From contig NZ_JAQFWP010000011.1 in the NCBI RefSeq assembly GCF_027706745.1, positions 1 to 64,000 of the forward strand: a stretch of 64,000 nucleotides of DNA. Direction: 5' to 3'. Each line of letters opens with the position of its first letter. Position 1 is the first letter of the stretch. The stretch is from Nocardiopsis suaedae. Its GTDB lineage: Bacteria; Actinomycetota; Actinomycetes; Streptosporangiales; Streptosporangiaceae. Of the stretch, positions 46,266-54,619 are shown in pieces. The translations under genes and the position numbers were made by a program. The notes beneath the pieces were generated by a model that worked only from the letters and a program-made list of their open reading frames with translations, ran no database searches and had not been told where the DNA came from.

Positions 46266-46789
46266 GCGTCTTTCTCCCGGTGTAGAGGAGCCACGTACCC
46301 GAAAGCGGGAACCGTGCTGCCGTCGGGGACGCCGTGGCTGAGTTCACCGATGCGGCGCCATCCGAGGCGCTCGTATAGGCGGATGGCCGCCTGGTCCTTC
46401 GCCATCACATCAAGGAGGAGACGTCGGCCAATGCGGTTCGCCTCCTCCATAGCCGCTCGAACCAGTCGATCGCCAAGTCCCTGGCTCCGTGCCTCCGGGG
46501 CGACGAAAAGTCGCTCCAGGGCAGCGAGTGGCTCGTTCGAACCGGCCTGCTGCCTCCAGAGTGCGGCCGCGTCCTCGCCCTCCCCCGAAGCGAGGCTGAC
46601 GTGTCCGACGATGCGGCCGTCCAGTTCTGCCACCCACGCCTTGAGGAGATTCTCAGGGGTGAGCCACCCGATGGGGTCGCTGACCCCTTCGACCGGATAT
46701 CCGTTGGTCTCGTGGACACGTATGAGCGCCTGACCTGCGGATGCAAGGTCATCGTCACGCCGCTCACGTATTGCTGCGGACGTGCTCAT
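46262..46789 (-). CDS. GNAT family N-acetyltransferase
   Basis: 175 residues from the ATG at 46789 with AAGGAG upstream. Acetyl-CoA motif A reads LFVAPEARSQGLGDRLVRAA (R/QxxGxG/A type), followed by LDVMAKDQAAIRLYERLGWRRIG, the motif B signature. Eleven bases behind gntR and overlapping nudix, so all three are one operon. The target is unknown; a role in protecting or modifying a small toxin or protein is conceivable but not shown. Confidence 0.85.
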   Translation of the reverse strand: MSTSAAIRERRDDDLASAGQALIRVHETNGYPVEGVSDPIGWLTPENLLKAWVAELDGRIVGHVSLASGEGEDAAALWRQQAGSNEPLAALERLFVAPEARSQGLGDRLVRAAMEEANRIGRRLLLDVMAKDQAAIRLYERLGWRRIGELSHGVPDGSTVPAFGYVAPLHREKDA

Positions 46790-46799
46790 CTCAGCTCCT

Positions 46800-47585
46800 T
46801 CAGTCCTTGACTGGCACGGTGTAGTCCAGGCCGCCGACGTCGGCCCGAATGACGAATTTCGTGACCTCGAATGGGCGTCCCTGATCATCGATCCCCGTGT
46901 GAAGGATCTCGAGTACGGGGACGCCGTCCGGGATGCTCAGCCCTTCGGCTTCGTCCGGGTCGGGCATCCGCGCGGAAACCTCTTCGCGACTCGCAGCGAT
47001 GGGGTGCCCGAGGTCCTCGAAGCGTGCGTAGAGGCTCCCTTTGCCCATGTCGGCTGAGTAGGACAGGACGCTGCCTTCGGCGATCTCCCACGGGATGTAC
47101 GTGATCCCGATCTGAACCGGGAACTCTTCGCCCTCACCGACGGCGTAGTACCAGTTCTCCCGTCGGGCCACGGTGCTGTCAGTCTCGGAGAGCCCAAGGC
47201 GTTCGGCCACGTCAGACGGGGGCGAGACGCGGGTAATCGACGGACAGTCGACGCGCGGGGTCAGCCCCTGCTTCGCGAGTTCGGCTCGGTAGGGGGAGAC
47301 GCCGGTTTCCTCGCGTAGCCGTTTGGAGTAGCGGTCGCCGAACCGGAGCAGTTGACGTCGACGGCGCACGAAGACGCCCTTGCCGTGGTGCGTGTCGACC
47401 AACCCCTGTTCAGCCAACTGGCGGATGGCCTCGCGGACCGTATTGCGGGCCGCGTCATGGTCTGCGGCCAGCTTTCGCTCAGACGGGAGCTTGCCGTCCT
47501 TGCCGTCTTCGGTGAACTCGCCGGCGGCGATCCTGCGCCGCAGCTCTTCGGCGATTCGCCTGCTCGGAAGGTCTTTACCGCTCAT
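46800..47585 (-). CDS. GntR/HutC family regulator (KorSA-like)
   Basis: 261 residues. The winged HTH is clear (GKLPSERKLAADHDAARNTVREAIRQLAEQGLVDTHHGKGVFV, about residues 32-74), followed by a UTRA ligand domain ending TKFVIRADVGG. It is encoded divergently from the transfer/replication operon. Three near-identical palindromes in the gap flank both promoters, so it should repress itself and the rightward operon, as KorSA does in pSAM2. The UTRA ligand that lifts repression is unknown. Confidence 0.88.
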   Translation of the reverse strand: MSGKDLPSRRIAEELRRRIAAGEFTEDGKDGKLPSERKLAADHDAARNTVREAIRQLAEQGLVDTHHGKGVFVRRRRQLLRFGDRYSKRLREETGVSPYRAELAKQGLTPRVDCPSITRVSPPSDVAERLGLSETDSTVARRENWYYAVGEGEEFPVQIGITYIPWEIAEGSVLSYSADMGKGSLYARFEDLGHPIAASREEVSARMPDPDEAEGLSIPDGVPVLEILHTGIDDQGRPFEVTKFVIRADVGGLDYTVPVKD

Positions 47586-47602
47586 CCCAACAGACTACCG
47601 AA

Positions 47603-47616
47603 CTGGTTTGAGCCAG
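47603..47616. promoter_or_regulatory. GntR operator 1
   Basis: CTGGTTTGAGCCAG, a near-perfect palindrome 17 bp upstream of the gntR start and 4 bp before the -35 of the rightward promoter; suited to autoregulation. Confidence 0.75.
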
Positions 47617-47620
47617 AGGG

Positions 47621-47649
47621 TTGACAGGGGTGACGCCTCGTGCTTGTAT
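47621..47649 (+). promoter_or_regulatory. promoter of the rightward tra/rep operon
   Basis: TTGACA (47621-47626) and TTGTAT (47644-47649) are 17 bp apart, facing the gene that starts at 47699. Operators 2 and 3 begin one base past the -10, so a bound regulator would cover the transcription start. Confidence 0.65.
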
Positions 47650-47679
47650 CTGGCTTAAACCAGTACTGGTTCAAGCCAG
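47650..47679. promoter_or_regulatory. GntR operators 2 and 3
   Basis: CTGGCTTAAACCAG (47650-47663) and CTGGTTCAAGCCAG (47666-47679) repeat the operator 1 pattern, 16 bp centre to centre (about 1.5 helical turns). Confidence 0.78.
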
Positions 47680-47698
47680 TTGATGGAAGGGGATCTTC

Positions 47699-48169
47699 AT
47701 GCGCGCCACCGATCGGAACCTCCTGGCCGCGATCGACCGTGACGAGCTGAAGGCCCTCCTCTACGGCGAGGTCACCACCGCCGACCAGGAGGCCGCACTG
47801 CGGGTGCTGGCCGATGAGGCCGGTGTCGACCACGCGCTCCTGCCGCGCGAGGCCACCGGCACCATCGGCGAGGACCCGCGCACCCACGTTCCCGCCGCTG
47901 AGCAGCCCGAGCCGGAGCGCTCCGAGCCCCGCGAGCCCAGCCAGGACGAGTTGGACGACCTCGCCGACGACATCGCGGCCCTGGAGTCCGACGACCTGGT
48001 CGCCGCCCACGCCGCCGACGTGGCCGAAGTCCTCGACACCGACATGGCCACCGCAGAGGCGACCGTCCGCGAGTGGGGCCCGGCGCCCCGCCCGGGGATC
48101 CTCGCCTTCCTGCTGAACCACGGGTCGCTGTGGACCCGCCTTCGCCTGGTCACCGACCTGGCCGCATGA
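47699..48169 (+). CDS. hypothetical AICE protein, first gene of the rightward operon
   Basis: 156 residues. The N-terminus (LLAAIDRDELKALLYGEVTTADQEAALRVLADEAGV) looks helical; the middle is Glu/Pro/Asp-rich; the C-terminus is hydrophobic-amphipathic (GILAFLLNHGSLWTRLRLV). GGAAGGGGA lies upstream. Directly under the GntR-controlled promoter, so its product would appear first on induction. Function unknown. Confidence 0.7.
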   Translation: MRATDRNLLAAIDRDELKALLYGEVTTADQEAALRVLADEAGVDHALLPREATGTIGEDPRTHVPAAEQPEPERSEPREPSQDELDDLADDIAALESDDLVAAHAADVAEVLDTDMATAEATVREWGPAPRPGILAFLLNHGSLWTRLRLVTDLAA

Positions 48170-48260
48170 TCCCGGCGGCATCCGCCGCCCTCTGCTCCCC
48201 GCCCTCTACCAGCGCCCCGGCGCTGCTCTGCCCTGCCCGAAAACCCCGCCTGGAGGACCC

Positions 48261-48488
48261 GTGAGCACCGACGCGAACGCCCTGTTCCCGCACGACGACA
48301 CCGACCACCCGGCCGACGCGATCGTCCCCGAGCTCTACCGGGAGATGGCCGCTCCCCGAGCGATCGGCGAGCCCTTCGACGAGTTCCTCGCCCGTGTGAC
48401 GGCGCTGGCCGACATGACCGCCGACCAGCACCCCGCCCCCGAAACCTCGCCCGCCCCCGCCGCCTCGTGGCGGCAGCGAGCGGCCTGA
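48261..48488 (+). CDS. small acidic hypothetical protein
   Basis: 75 residues from a GTG with TGGAGGA upstream. Contains IVPELYREMAAPRAIGEPFDEFLARVTALADM, probably two helices, and a Pro/Ala-rich end. No known family. Confidence 0.6.
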   Translation: MSTDANALFPHDDTDHPADAIVPELYREMAAPRAIGEPFDEFLARVTALADMTADQHPAPETSPAPAASWRQRAA

Positions 48489-48505
48489 AGTCCCGGGAGG
48501 AACGC

Positions 48506-48583
48506 GTGGGAGTGCTCCTGCCGGTTCTCGGACTCATCGCGCTGATCGCCCTGGTGTGGGTGCTGACCCGCCCGCACCCCTGA
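48506..48583 (+). CDS. 25-residue single-TM peptide
   Basis: GTG start with GGGAGGAAC upstream; the product is almost one TM helix (GVLLPVLGLIALIALVWVL) ending TRPHP. Small spread-type membrane peptides are common in AICE and Streptomyces plasmid transfer operons. A role in intermycelial spread is inferred from position only. Confidence 0.55.
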   Translation: MGVLLPVLGLIALIALVWVLTRPHP

Positions 48584-48615
48584 TGCCCCTGATCAGAACC
48601 TTCAAGGAGGCCAAC

Positions 48616-48951
48616 GTGCCTGCCCTTCGCGCCCGCATCACCGACCTGGTCCAAGCCGTCCTCGACGCCCTGGTCTCCAGCACCCCCGTGGTGGTGCGCC
48701 ACCACACCACCCGCCTGGTCCGCGACGCCGACGGCGCCGTGATCGGCACCGAACCCGACATGGAGATCATCCGCGGCGACGTCATCGCCGTCAGCGACGA
48801 CAGCACCGCCGGAGCCTGGGCCCTCATCAGGGCCCGCGACTGGTCGCCCGCCACCGACGACACGCGCCCCGAAGCCGCCGCCCGCGAGCAGATGACCCAC
48901 CGCATCCCGCTGGACAACCCGGCCTTCGAGATCGAATGGGGAACCCTGTGA
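48616..48951 (+). CDS. hypothetical AICE protein
   Basis: 111 residues from a GTG that follows AAGGAGG. A compact alpha/beta-looking protein (VVVRHHTTRLVRDADGAVIG, GDVIAVSDDSTAGAWALIRARDW). Stop overlaps the next start. No family recognised. Confidence 0.62.
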   Translation: MPALRARITDLVQAVLDALVSSTPVVVRHHTTRLVRDADGAVIGTEPDMEIIRGDVIAVSDDSTAGAWALIRARDWSPATDDTRPEAAAREQMTHRIPLDNPAFEIEWGTL

Positions 48952-49187
48952 TGGCGGCCCGGACCCGACGCCGAACGCGGCGATCAGCCAGGGCCACCAA
49001 CCCCCTGCTCGCGGCCGCGGTGCTCCTGCTCTTCGCCTGGCTGGTCTGGGGCCTGCTCGACACCTTCACCGGCCTCACGCCCGGCTCACCGGCATGGATG
49101 GCCCTGTTCGGAGCAGCCGTAGGCATCGCCCTCTGGGAGATCGTGTTCAAGCCCTTCGCGCGGGCCGTGGCCAAGGAGCTGCGGTGA
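48951..49187 (+). CDS. small two-TM membrane protein
   Basis: 78 residues; basic N-terminus (ARTRRRTRRSARA) and two helices (about 18-38 and 46-65). TGATG overlap with the upstream gene and GTGA with the downstream one. Spd-like in size and placement; no sequence family assigned. Confidence 0.62.
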   Translation: MAARTRRRTRRSARATNPLLAAAVLLLFAWLVWGLLDTFTGLTPGSPAWMALFGAAVGIALWEIVFKPFARAVAKELR

Positions 49188-49426
49188 ACCGACGACGGCT
49201 TCGGCGCCTGGCCCGGTGGGGCCGCTTCTTCCTCGCCCTTTTTGAGGACCTGGCGCTCGGGGCCGACATCGCGATCGCCGCCCTGCTGAACACCCGCCCG
49301 CTGCAGCTCAAGCTCGTGAACCTCGCCGCCGCCGCAGGTCGGGTGTGGCGGCGAGCCAACCCGCCCGACTCCGCTTCCCATCCCGCGTTCGTCCTGTCAC
49401 CTGCGAAGAAAGGAACGCGTCCATGA
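49184..49426 (+). CDS. small basic hypothetical protein
   Basis: 80 residues from the GTG at 49184, coupled by overlap. Arg-rich start (NRRRLRRLARWGRFF), then an amphipathic stretch and a polar tail. Overlaps the next gene by four bases. Unknown. Confidence 0.55.
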   Translation: MNRRRLRRLARWGRFFLALFEDLALGADIAIAALLNTRPLQLKLVNLAAAAGRVWRRANPPDSASHPAFVLSPAKKGTRP

Positions 49427-49782
49427 GCAGCAACCTGCTGATCCCCGAGAGCACCGAGCTGGTTGACAACGAGATCCTCACCAGCACCGTGCAGGACCTC
49501 CAGCAGTGGGCCCTGACCAACTCCCAGGACCTGCACGACCGGGCCGCCCTGCTGGAGGTCGGGCTGCGCTACGCGGCCTTCCCCGGTGGCCACCCGATGA
49601 TGATGGGCCTGGACCAGCGGGCCGCTGCCTACCGGGTCGCCTCTCACCTGCACCGCATGGGCGAGCACGCCCTGCACGTCGGCACGTCGGCCACCAAGCT
49701 CATCGGTTCCTTCAACGCCCTGTTCCTGCAGCAGCCCGAGTCCCAGCCCAAGCCCGCCAAGAACCCCTTCGTCATCAAGTAG
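49423..49782 (+). CDS. hypothetical helical AICE protein
   Basis: 119 residues; ATG with AAAGGAACG upstream. Mostly helical (LVDNEILTSTVQDLQQWALTNSQDLH, RVASHLHRMGEHALH). Lies 23 bp before traB. Unknown function; may be a transfer accessory. Confidence 0.62.
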   Translation: MSSNLLIPESTELVDNEILTSTVQDLQQWALTNSQDLHDRAALLEVGLRYAAFPGGHPMMMGLDQRAAAYRVASHLHRMGEHALHVGTSATKLIGSFNALFLQQPESQPKPAKNPFVIK

Positions 49783-49805
49783 CGCCCGACCAGGAAGGAG
49801 GCTCC

Positions 49806-51863
49806 ATGTCCAGCAAGGACATCGTGATTCAGCCCCAGCACGAGAAGTCGCTGGGCAAGCGGATGGCCGACCGCGCCGCAGAGCGCGCCGTGTCGGTCAT
49901 CGGCCCGCTGGCCCCGCCCTACGTGGTGGGCGGCGGCCTGGTCGGGGCCGCCGGGCTGTTGCACAGCGTCTACGGCGGCACCGACGCCACCGCGTGGGTC
50001 ACCATGGGCGAGACCGCCGCCGGTATGGCCCTGGCCGGTTTCACCTACGTCGTCTCCCATGCCCGGTCGGCCTTCGGGCGGATGCATTCGACCGTGACGG
50101 TGCTGGCCAGCACGGGACTGCTGGCGGCGGGCACCATCACCGGACCTCTGGAGTCTCCGACCGTCCACGCCCTGCTGTTCGGCGGGGTTCCGCTGGCCCT
50201 GTCGTGGAACATGCGCAGGGCCGTGCGCTCGGACGCCTTCGCCGACCTGCGGGAGCGGTGGATGAAGGGCGGTGTGCGCGAGGCCTTCGGCTTCGAGGGG
50301 TCGCGCTGGCGCACGACCGACGACAAGGAACACCGCTCCGAGCACGCGGTGCGGCTTCGCCCCGGTCAGGTCGCAGAAGACTTCACCCGGGAGCTGCCGC
50401 GCATCGCATCAGCCCTGAAGGTTCGGCGCGGCTCGCTGAGCGCGGTGGCCGATGAGGACCAGGCTGACCTGGTCAAGGTCACCCACATCAAGGGCGGGTC
50501 CATCGCGAAGGAGAGCCTGCCCTGGCCGGGCCCCTCGGCCCCCGGCGCCTGCATCTACGACTCGCCGCTGGTGCTCGGGGTCTCCGCAGACTGGGAAGCG
50601 GCCGGTTACTCCCCGGCCGACACCCACGTGCTGTTGTCGGGGACCTCCGGCGCCGGAAAGTCCTTCGGCGGGGCGTGGAACCTGGCCGCTGAGGTGATCA
50701 GCCGCAAGAACGCGGTGCTGTGGGGCGCGGACGCTGCCAAGTCGCTGCAGACCTTCGGGCCGATGATCGCCGGTATGGAGCGGTGCGCCCCGACCAAGAA
50801 GGCCGGGCGCCAACTCCTCAAGGTCATCCACGCCGTGATCGACCCGCGCACCAAGGAGCTGGGGCGCCGCAAGTTCAAGTCCTGGCACCCCGACTCCGGC
50901 CTGTCCTACATCGTGGTGCTGCTCGAAGAAGCCTCCGAACTGTTCACGGTCGAAGACCTGAAGAAGCTGCTGAGCATCGGCAAGGCCGCCCGCTCGGCAG
51001 GAATCCACCTGGTGGTTTCGCTCCAGCGCGCCACCCACGACCAGATGCCGACCACCCTGCGAGCCCAGCTCAACTCCGCGGTCTCCTTCGGCATCTCCGA
51101 CAGCGCGGACAACCAGTTCGCCCTCCCCGAGCGCGCGATCGACGCCGGAGCCGACCCGTCCAAGTGGGGCGACCGCCGACCCGGCATGTTCTACGTCGCC
51201 GCTAAGGACACACCCGACGAGCGGCTCGCTGTAGAGAACCGCTCCTACGAGATCACCACGCAGCAAATGGAGGAACACGCCCACGCGTTCGGCGCCGGAG
51301 AGCTGGACCCCATCACCGCCAAGGCCGCGATCGCGGCGATCGGCGAGGCCGCCTGGGAGGCGCTGAACCCGCGCTCCGACCGGTTCATCGGCCTCTCCGA
51401 CGACGGCGACCAGACCACCCCGGCAGCTACCCCGACGGGCCAGGCCCCGGCAACCGGACCGGATCAGGAGGAGAACGTGGACGAGAACGCGGCCACCCGT
51501 TACGACCCCGCCGACGATGACGAGTGGGCCGAAGAAGCCCCGGCCACCCCCGACGCTGACCCGGGCCTGCCCGCCGACCTGACCGTGCCGCCCCCGGTGC
51601 CGACGACCAAGATGTCGTTCGGCCCGCCCCCCACGGTGCGTGAGGTCTCGCCCGACACCGCCCGCCAGATGGTGCGCGCCGCGGTCGACCGGATGGGCGA
51701 GGAGCCGTTCAAGCGGCACCAGATCATCTCCGAGCTCGCGCCGATGGTCCGCAAGTCCCGCGCGTGGTACAGCGACCGCCTGAAGGAACTCGTGGAAGAC
51801 GGCACGCTCGTCTTCGACCGCGAGGAACAGACCTACTGCAGGCGTGCACTGGTGCCCGCCTGA
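49806..51863 (+). CDS. FtsK/SpoIIIE-type DNA translocase, TraB/TraSA-like
   Basis: 685 residues. N-terminal TM helices (about 38-135), an ATPase with Walker A GTSGAGKS (279-286) and Walker B IVVLLEEAS (about 368-376), then an acidic Pro-rich linker (about 535-600) and a C-terminal winged helix (FKRHQIISELAPMVRKSRAWYSDRLKELVEDG). TraB proteins of this kind move double-stranded DNA between hyphae as hexameric rings, the winged helix reading short repeats (TRS). GAAGGAGG precedes the ATG. A repeat cluster follows directly. Confidence 0.92.
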   Translation: MSSKDIVIQPQHEKSLGKRMADRAAERAVSVIGPLAPPYVVGGGLVGAAGLLHSVYGGTDATAWVTMGETAAGMALAGFTYVVSHARSAFGRMHSTVTVLASTGLLAAGTITGPLESPTVHALLFGGVPLALSWNMRRAVRSDAFADLRERWMKGGVREAFGFEGSRWRTTDDKEHRSEHAVRLRPGQVAEDFTRELPRIASALKVRRGSLSAVADEDQADLVKVTHIKGGSIAKESLPWPGPSAPGACIYDSPLVLGVSADWEAAGYSPADTHVLLSGTSGAGKSFGGAWNLAAEVISRKNAVLWGADAAKSLQTFGPMIAGMERCAPTKKAGRQLLKVIHAVIDPRTKELGRRKFKSWHPDSGLSYIVVLLEEASELFTVEDLKKLLSIGKAARSAGIHLVVSLQRATHDQMPTTLRAQLNSAVSFGISDSADNQFALPERAIDAGADPSKWGDRRPGMFYVAAKDTPDERLAVENRSYEITTQQMEEHAHAFGAGELDPITAKAAIAAIGEAAWEALNPRSDRFIGLSDDGDQTTPAATPTGQAPATGPDQEENVDENAATRYDPADDDEWAEEAPATPDADPGLPADLTVPPPVPTTKMSFGPPPTVREVSPDTARQMVRAAVDRMGEEPFKRHQIISELAPMVRKSRAWYSDRLKELVEDGTLVFDREEQTYCRRALVPA

Positions 51864-51904
51864 CCAAGATCAACTTCGCGCGCGCACTGCCCAGGCGTAG
51901 CCGA

Positions 51905-52058
51905 GGTGACAGGGCTGACACCCCTCCGGGGGGCCGCCCCTCCTTTTCCTAGGTGAACAGGGGTGTCAGCCCCGGGGTGACACCCCCGACTGACACCCCC
52001 TGACACCCCGACTGACACCCCCGGCTGACACCTCTGTCGTCAGCCCTTGACACCCCCG
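51905..52058. repeat. TGACACCCC repeat cluster after traB, candidate transfer locus
   Basis: TGACACC(C/T)C occurs at 51916, 51978, 51991, 52001, 52013, 52026 and 52048, plus inverted GGTGTCA at 51962; spacings of 10-13 bp predominate. It fills most of the 265-bp gap after traB. TraB recognition sequences are known to be 8-bp repeats clustered in the clt locus, so this is a strong positional candidate. Confidence 0.7.
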
Positions 52059-52128
52059 ATTCGAATGCTCTGCGGCCCGATTGCACAACCTCGATTCACC
52101 CGATCACCGGATCTATCGGAGGATCCTC

Positions 52129-52536
52129 ATGGCGACTCTCGCCCCCGGTCTGGACACCCGGACCGCGCTGATGCTGATGTCCCTGCTCGAACTGCCCGCC
52201 CGCGACGCCCTGGTCAACCGCGACTGCCAGCAGCGCGCCGCCGCCGTCCTGGCCGACCTGCTGACCAACGACCTCCCTCTCGTCTCCTGGTCGATCCGCA
52301 ACGGGATCCACCCGCACGTGAAGCTCGAGCGCCCCAAGGAATGGCCCTCCCTGGTCGGCCAGGCCTGCTCCCACCAGACGGTGCGCGACTACGCCTACTT
52401 CTTCGGCACCGACGTGGTTCTGGAGTACGGCGACACCCCCAAGACCACCACCGTGGTCGACGGGATCGGAGTCCAGGTGTGGTGCGCGCCGGAGTACCGC
52501 GACCGGATCGACGCGGCCGCCGGGGAGGTGGCCTGA
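52129..52536 (+). CDS. hypothetical AICE protein
   Basis: 135 residues, ATG with CGGAGGATCC upstream. Contains LDTRTALMLMSLLELPARDAL and VVLEYGDTPKTTTVVDGIGVQVWCAP. Looks like a small mixed alpha/beta protein; unknown. TGATG overlap to the next gene. Confidence 0.62.
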   Translation: MATLAPGLDTRTALMLMSLLELPARDALVNRDCQQRAAAVLADLLTNDLPLVSWSIRNGIHPHVKLERPKEWPSLVGQACSHQTVRDYAYFFGTDVVLEYGDTPKTTTVVDGIGVQVWCAPEYRDRIDAAAGEVA

Positions 52537-53183
52537 TGCTGTGCATCACCACCCGCGGCCGCCTGAAGGCGCTGGAGGAGAGCCTTTGCGAGCTGCAGAG
52601 GACCCGGCAAGAGCTGGAGGCCGCGCGCACCGACCACCACGCTTCGACCATCGACCTGTTGGACCACCTGCACGATGAGCGCCGCGCCGCCGCCGGGCTG
52701 CGGCGGCGCCTGGGCGAGGCCGAAAGCGAGCTGCGCACGCTGCGAGAGGGCCGGGAGCGCTTGCTCGCCGACGCCCACAATGCCGGGCGCCTCGCCCGCA
52801 CCTTCGCCCTGCTGGAAGGCGCCGGCATGGGGTGCTCGCGCGGAACCGCTGAAGAGCGCCTGCTGGCCGGGGCGCGCATCTACGGGTGGATCGACGTCCC
52901 CGGATGGGAGTGCCAGAAGCCGGACTGCCCCGAGAGCAGGCGCGAGCTGGTCTGGCACCCCGACGTCCCCAAGCGCGCCCACCTGGTGTGCGCCTGCGGC
53001 CAGGTGTGGAAGGCGGCCCCGGGCGCTGTCGAGCGCGGCGATCGCGAGACCCGCGACCACCAGAAGCGGGGCACCCACCACAGCCACTCGCGCCGCTGGT
53101 CGCTGCTTCCCTCTCCCGTGCTGGAGGCCATCGACCGCGCGCTCCCCGCCCCTGCCCACACGCCGTATGAGGACGTGGACTGA
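52536..53183 (+). CDS. coiled-coil protein with a C-terminal zinc ribbon
   Basis: 215 residues. A coiled-coil (about residues 10-85; LKALEESLCELQRTRQELEAAR and RLGEAESELRTLREGRERLL) precedes four cysteines in WECQKPDCPE...LVCACGQVW, a likely zinc site, and a His-rich segment. Coupled by overlap at both ends. May bind DNA or protein; unknown. Confidence 0.62.
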   Translation: MLCITTRGRLKALEESLCELQRTRQELEAARTDHHASTIDLLDHLHDERRAAAGLRRRLGEAESELRTLREGRERLLADAHNAGRLARTFALLEGAGMGCSRGTAEERLLAGARIYGWIDVPGWECQKPDCPESRRELVWHPDVPKRAHLVCACGQVWKAAPGAVERGDRETRDHQKRGTHHSHSRRWSLLPSPVLEAIDRALPAPAHTPYEDVD

Positions 53184-54619
53184 TGGACCTGCTGTCCGCG
53201 CTGGCCGCCGTCGCGGCCCGCCCGCCCTGGTGGCTGATCGCCGCTATGGCGCTGGCGGCCGCCGTGGTCGGCCAGCGCCTGCTGAAGAAGTACCTGACCA
53301 GGATCGCCGACAAGAAGAAGCCGAAGGAGAAGCCCTCACAGGCCGCACCAGAGGCGGGGGAGGGCTCGGGCCGCCGGGCGGGGGCGGTGCACGCCGTGGT
53401 GACCGTCGCGGTTCTGGCCGCCGCGGCCGTGCTGGTCGGCTTCGCCTTCGCCATGAGCTACGCGGCCCTTTTCCAGGCCGCCACCTGGCTGCAGGCGACC
53501 CCCTTCGGGGACCTGCGGTGGATGTTCCCCATCGGGATCGATGCCGTCATCGTCTACTTCCTGGCCTTGGACCTGGTCATGGAGTGGCAGGGGCGCCGTC
53601 ACCCGCTCGCCCGCTACAGCGCCTACCTGCTGTCCGTGCTGACCGTGCTGCTCAACGTCGGCCAGTCCGGGCAGCACGCCGGGTGGGTGGAACTGCTCGG
53701 GCACGCCGGGCCGCCGCTGGTCATCATCCTCATCTCCGAGGGTGTGGCCGCCTGGATCCGCCACGTGGCCGGCCTGGTCCACGGCGAGTTGCCTGAGCGC
53801 ATCCCCCCGGGGCGGCTCATCGCCCACCCGGTCTCCACGCTCAAGGTCATGCGGCTGATGCTGGGCTGGGGCATCTCCAGCTACGCCACCGCGCTGAAGC
53901 TGGAGAAGGCCCGCCAGTACGCGGTGTCGATGCTCAAACAGCAGCACGGCCGCGCCTGGCGCTCCAAGACCCCCGCGCACGTCATGTGGATGCTCGCCAA
54001 CGGCCACGACCTGGCGCGCGCCTTCCGGCTGGTCGACGCCCTGACCCCGGACGTGCCTAAGACCGTGGATGACATCGCCACCGCCACGTCGGTGTCGCCC
54101 CCGCGCTCACAGGAAGCGACAGGCGAAGGGGACGTGTCGCCTTCCCCGCCTGTGGAGGCGACACCCGCCCACCGGACGGGCACCCCGCAGGGTGGCGCGG
54201 GCGACGACGGCGACGGTGTCGAGGCGCTGGCCCGGTTCGGCATCGCCGACATCGAACGCTTCCTGTCGCACGGCGACACCGGCGGGGGCGAAGGTGTCGC
54301 CACCCTGCCGCCCCATCCCCAAGAGGGCGACACCGGCGAGTCCGACGGCCGCCCCGAGCCCGCCGACGCGGCCCCTACGGCCCAACAGCCCGCAGATGCC
54401 GCCAGCGGGGACCAGAACGGCTCAGAGGACGGCCTGACGCTGCTGGAGCGCGCCCGCCGCGCCCTGGAGGCTCAGCCCGCACTGAGCGCCCGCGAGCTGG
54501 CCGACCGGCTCGGCTGCACCCGCGGCCACGCCGGGAAACTCGCCGCCGCCGTGCGGCGGGAGGGCGAGCGGCGCTCCCCCGAGGGGGAAGGCGACAGCGG
54601 CGACACCCCCACGGGGTGA
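53183..54619 (+). CDS. DUF2637 family protein (Spd-like) with a C-terminal HTH
   Basis: 478 residues. An N-terminal TM anchor, then the DUF2637 core (about 70-250) with four helices and FPIGIDAVIVYFLALDLVMEW; a disordered Pro/Asp-rich segment; and a terminal HTH-like part (LSARELADRLGCTRGHAGKLAAAV). DUF2637 proteins are encoded beside traB in actinomycete plasmids and AICEs and are linked to spread. The HTH suggests DNA contact, perhaps with the GCGACACC repeats that overlap its own 3' region. Confidence 0.82.
   Translation: MDLLSALAAVAARPPWWLIAAMALAAAVVGQRLLKKYLTRIADKKKPKEKPSQAAPEAGEGSGRRAGAVHAVVTVAVLAAAAVLVGFAFAMSYAALFQAATWLQATPFGDLRWMFPIGIDAVIVYFLALDLVMEWQGRRHPLARYSAYLLSVLTVLLNVGQSGQHAGWVELLGHAGPPLVIILISEGVAAWIRHVAGLVHGELPERIPPGRLIAHPVSTLKVMRLMLGWGISSYATALKLEKARQYAVSMLKQQHGRAWRSKTPAHVMWMLANGHDLARAFRLVDALTPDVPKTVDDIATATSVSPPRSQEATGEGDVSPSPPVEATPAHRTGTPQGGAGDDGDGVEALARFGIADIERFLSHGDTGGGEGVATLPPHPQEGDTGESDGRPEPADAAPTAQQPADAASGDQNGSEDGLTLLERARRALEAQPALSARELADRLGCTRGHAGKLAAAVRREGERRSPEGEGDSGDTPTG

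Noticed and set aside
49147-51719. Minus-strand frames opposite the tra genes
   Set aside because: Antisense shadows of a well-supported rightward operon with consistent overlaps and ribosome sites.
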